NCBI GenBank assembly: GCA_035307785.1
Contig: DATGHS010000043.1
Span: forward strand, 1 to 30,011
DNA from: DATGHS01 sp035307785
GTDB lineage: Bacteria; Planctomycetota; Planctomycetia; Gemmatales; Gemmataceae
Direction: 5' to 3'
DNA: 30,011 nt
Part shown: piece after piece, positions 29,286 through 30,011 of the stretch
Numbering within the stretch: the stretch's first letter is position 1
How the letters are laid out: each line of letters opens with the position of its first letter
Program-made: the position numbers and the translations under genes
The notes under the pieces: generated by a model
What the model was told of the DNA's origin: nothing
What the model saw: only the letters and a program-made list of their open reading frames with translations
Databases searched by the model: none

Positions 29286-30011
29286 CTTCTCCAGCAACTT
29301 CTTCGCTTCGTCGGCAGCCTGAGTGCCCTTGTAGAGCGTGACGATTTCTTTGTATCGTTCGATGGCTTTGTCGGTCTTCCCAACCTTGTCAAGTTCCTTG
29401 GCCAGGAAGAGCTTGAACTGGGCGTCGTTCTCGCGCTTTTCGAGTTCTTCCTTCGTGGGGCCGGTGGCCGAGACCGTGGTGGCTGACTTGTCGGAAGTTT
29501 TGTCTTCAGCATCGGTCGATGCGGCCACGCTCGGCGTTACGCCCTTGGTCTTGAGCAGCGCTTTGACTTCACTCACGTCGATGAAGAAGCTGATCGGCCG
29601 CGTGTCGGCCCCGCCCATCAAGGCGCCCTGCGTGACGCCAACGAGTTCGGCATTGCCATTCATTAGCGGGCCGCCGCTGTCGCCCTTGTTGATGCCGGAA
29701 CTGGTTTCAATCACCTTCGCTTCGAGTTGCAGCGGATTCGGATCATTAGGCGAACGCCCGGCCAGCCATTTCTTGTGGTACACGGCTTTTACGGTGCCGT
29801 CGGTGTAGTTGAAAAGGGCGCCGCTCACGCCGGGACTGCCAATGGAGTGCACTTTGTCGCCCGGGCCAGGACTGGCTGCGGCGAGCTTGAGCGCCGTGGT
29901 AGCAGGAGGCAACTTCGCCAGTTGCACCAGCGCCAGGTCCTTATGCTGATCGGTTGCGAACACAGTCGCCTTCAGGCCACCGCCCTTTTGGAGCGAAGCA
30001 AGATACTTCTC
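29280..30011 (-). CDS. HtrA/trypsin-like serine protease with C-terminal helical TPR-like tail (5' end outside window)
   Basis: At least 243 codons; the frame remains open to base 30011, so the start lies beyond the window and a GTG at 29963 is not the real start. The S1C catalytic Asp is in KDLALVQL and the Ser in NKGDSGGPLMN (near 29670-29690); the His part is missing from the window. The oxyanion-site region and SFFIDVSEVKALL fit trypsin-like proteases of the DegP/HtrA type. After a low-complexity Thr/Ser/Asp linker, a helical tail (EENDAQFKLFLAKELD-like, then DKAIERYKEIVTLYKGTQAA) resembles one TPR unit. Likely exported quality-control or processing protease; no PDZ domain is seen. Confidence 0.85.
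   Translation of the reverse strand, partial: EKYLASLQKGGGLKATVFATDQHKDLALVQLAKLPPATTALKLAAASPGPGDKVHSIGSPGVSGALFNYTDGTVKAVYHKKWLAGRSPNDPNPLQLEAKVIETSSGINKGDSGGPLMNGNAELVGVTQGALMGGADTRPISFFIDVSEVKALLKTKGVTPSVAASTDAEDKTSDKSATTVSATGPTKEELEKRENDAQFKLFLAKELDKVGKTDKAIERYKEIVTLYKGTQAADEAKKLLEKK

Noticed and set aside
1..30011. CRISPR array, tRNA, rRNA or riboswitch
   Set aside because: No regularly spaced direct repeats of CRISPR type and no cloverleaf or rRNA-like sequence seen by eye; a covariance-model search (tRNAscan, Rfam) would settle it.

Overview
The window looks like a chromosomal segment of a planctomycete, most likely a Gemmata/Gemmataceae-like lineage. I infer this from gene content, not from a search. 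The indicators are two Tat-exported Gfo/Idh/MocA oxidoreductases, a PVC-type heme-binding C-terminus with CxxCH, secreted proteins whose N-termini carry an LExR-(A/T)-(L/V)-(M/P)-(S/A) motif, a zinc-ribbon/PQQ-propeller giant protein, a DUF1573 protein, a DUF447 protein beside pabB, a SUMF1-like exported protein, and many GC-rich extragenic palindromes. Genes are moderately GC-rich, mostly monocistronic or in pairs or triplets, and there are no rRNA or tRNA genes, no CRISPR array and no intact transposase.

Layout. 1-1479: 3' end of a large secreted heme protein. 1692-2636: secreted RTX-like protein. 2664-3566: higBA toxin-antitoxin module with a clear operator-like palindrome. 3717-9493: a 'periplasmic' block with Tat oxidoreductase 1, a secretin-N-like protein with a collagen-like insert, Tat oxidoreductase 2 and a SUMF1-like protein on the minus strand, and apbE. 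9590-10765: S53 peptidase without propeptide. 10888-12890: pabB and DUF447, translationally coupled. 13100-18605: three-gene exported or membrane operon (PQQ propeller, DUF1573, lipoprotein). 18606-18992: repeat block that could be a MITE. 18993-21011: ygiQ carrying an in-frame palindromic repeat. 21109-24477: two secreted proteins of planctomycete type, the first built of four repeated helical modules. 24601-26656: small accessory island with a zinc-finger protein, a four-helix-bundle (23S-IVS-like) gene abutting a decapitated DUF433 antitoxin gene, and an AbrB-Doc toxin-antitoxin pair. 26795-27916: RepA-like ATPase with iteron-like repeats upstream. 28130-29194: NYN-nuclease/LOTUS protein. 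29280-30011: HtrA-like serine protease, cut by the window end.

No single large defence cassette is visible. The strongest unusual signals are (a) several families of strong hairpins that recur within 30 kb, one of them inside the ygiQ reading frame; (b) the junction between the DUF433 fragment and the four-helix-bundle gene, which looks like an insertion of a small mobile unit; (c) a palindrome overlapping the higBA promoter; (d) a fourfold repeated secreted helical protein; and (e) an orphan RepA-like ATPase next to direct repeats and close to two toxin-antitoxin-type loci. All family assignments were made by reading motifs by eye.
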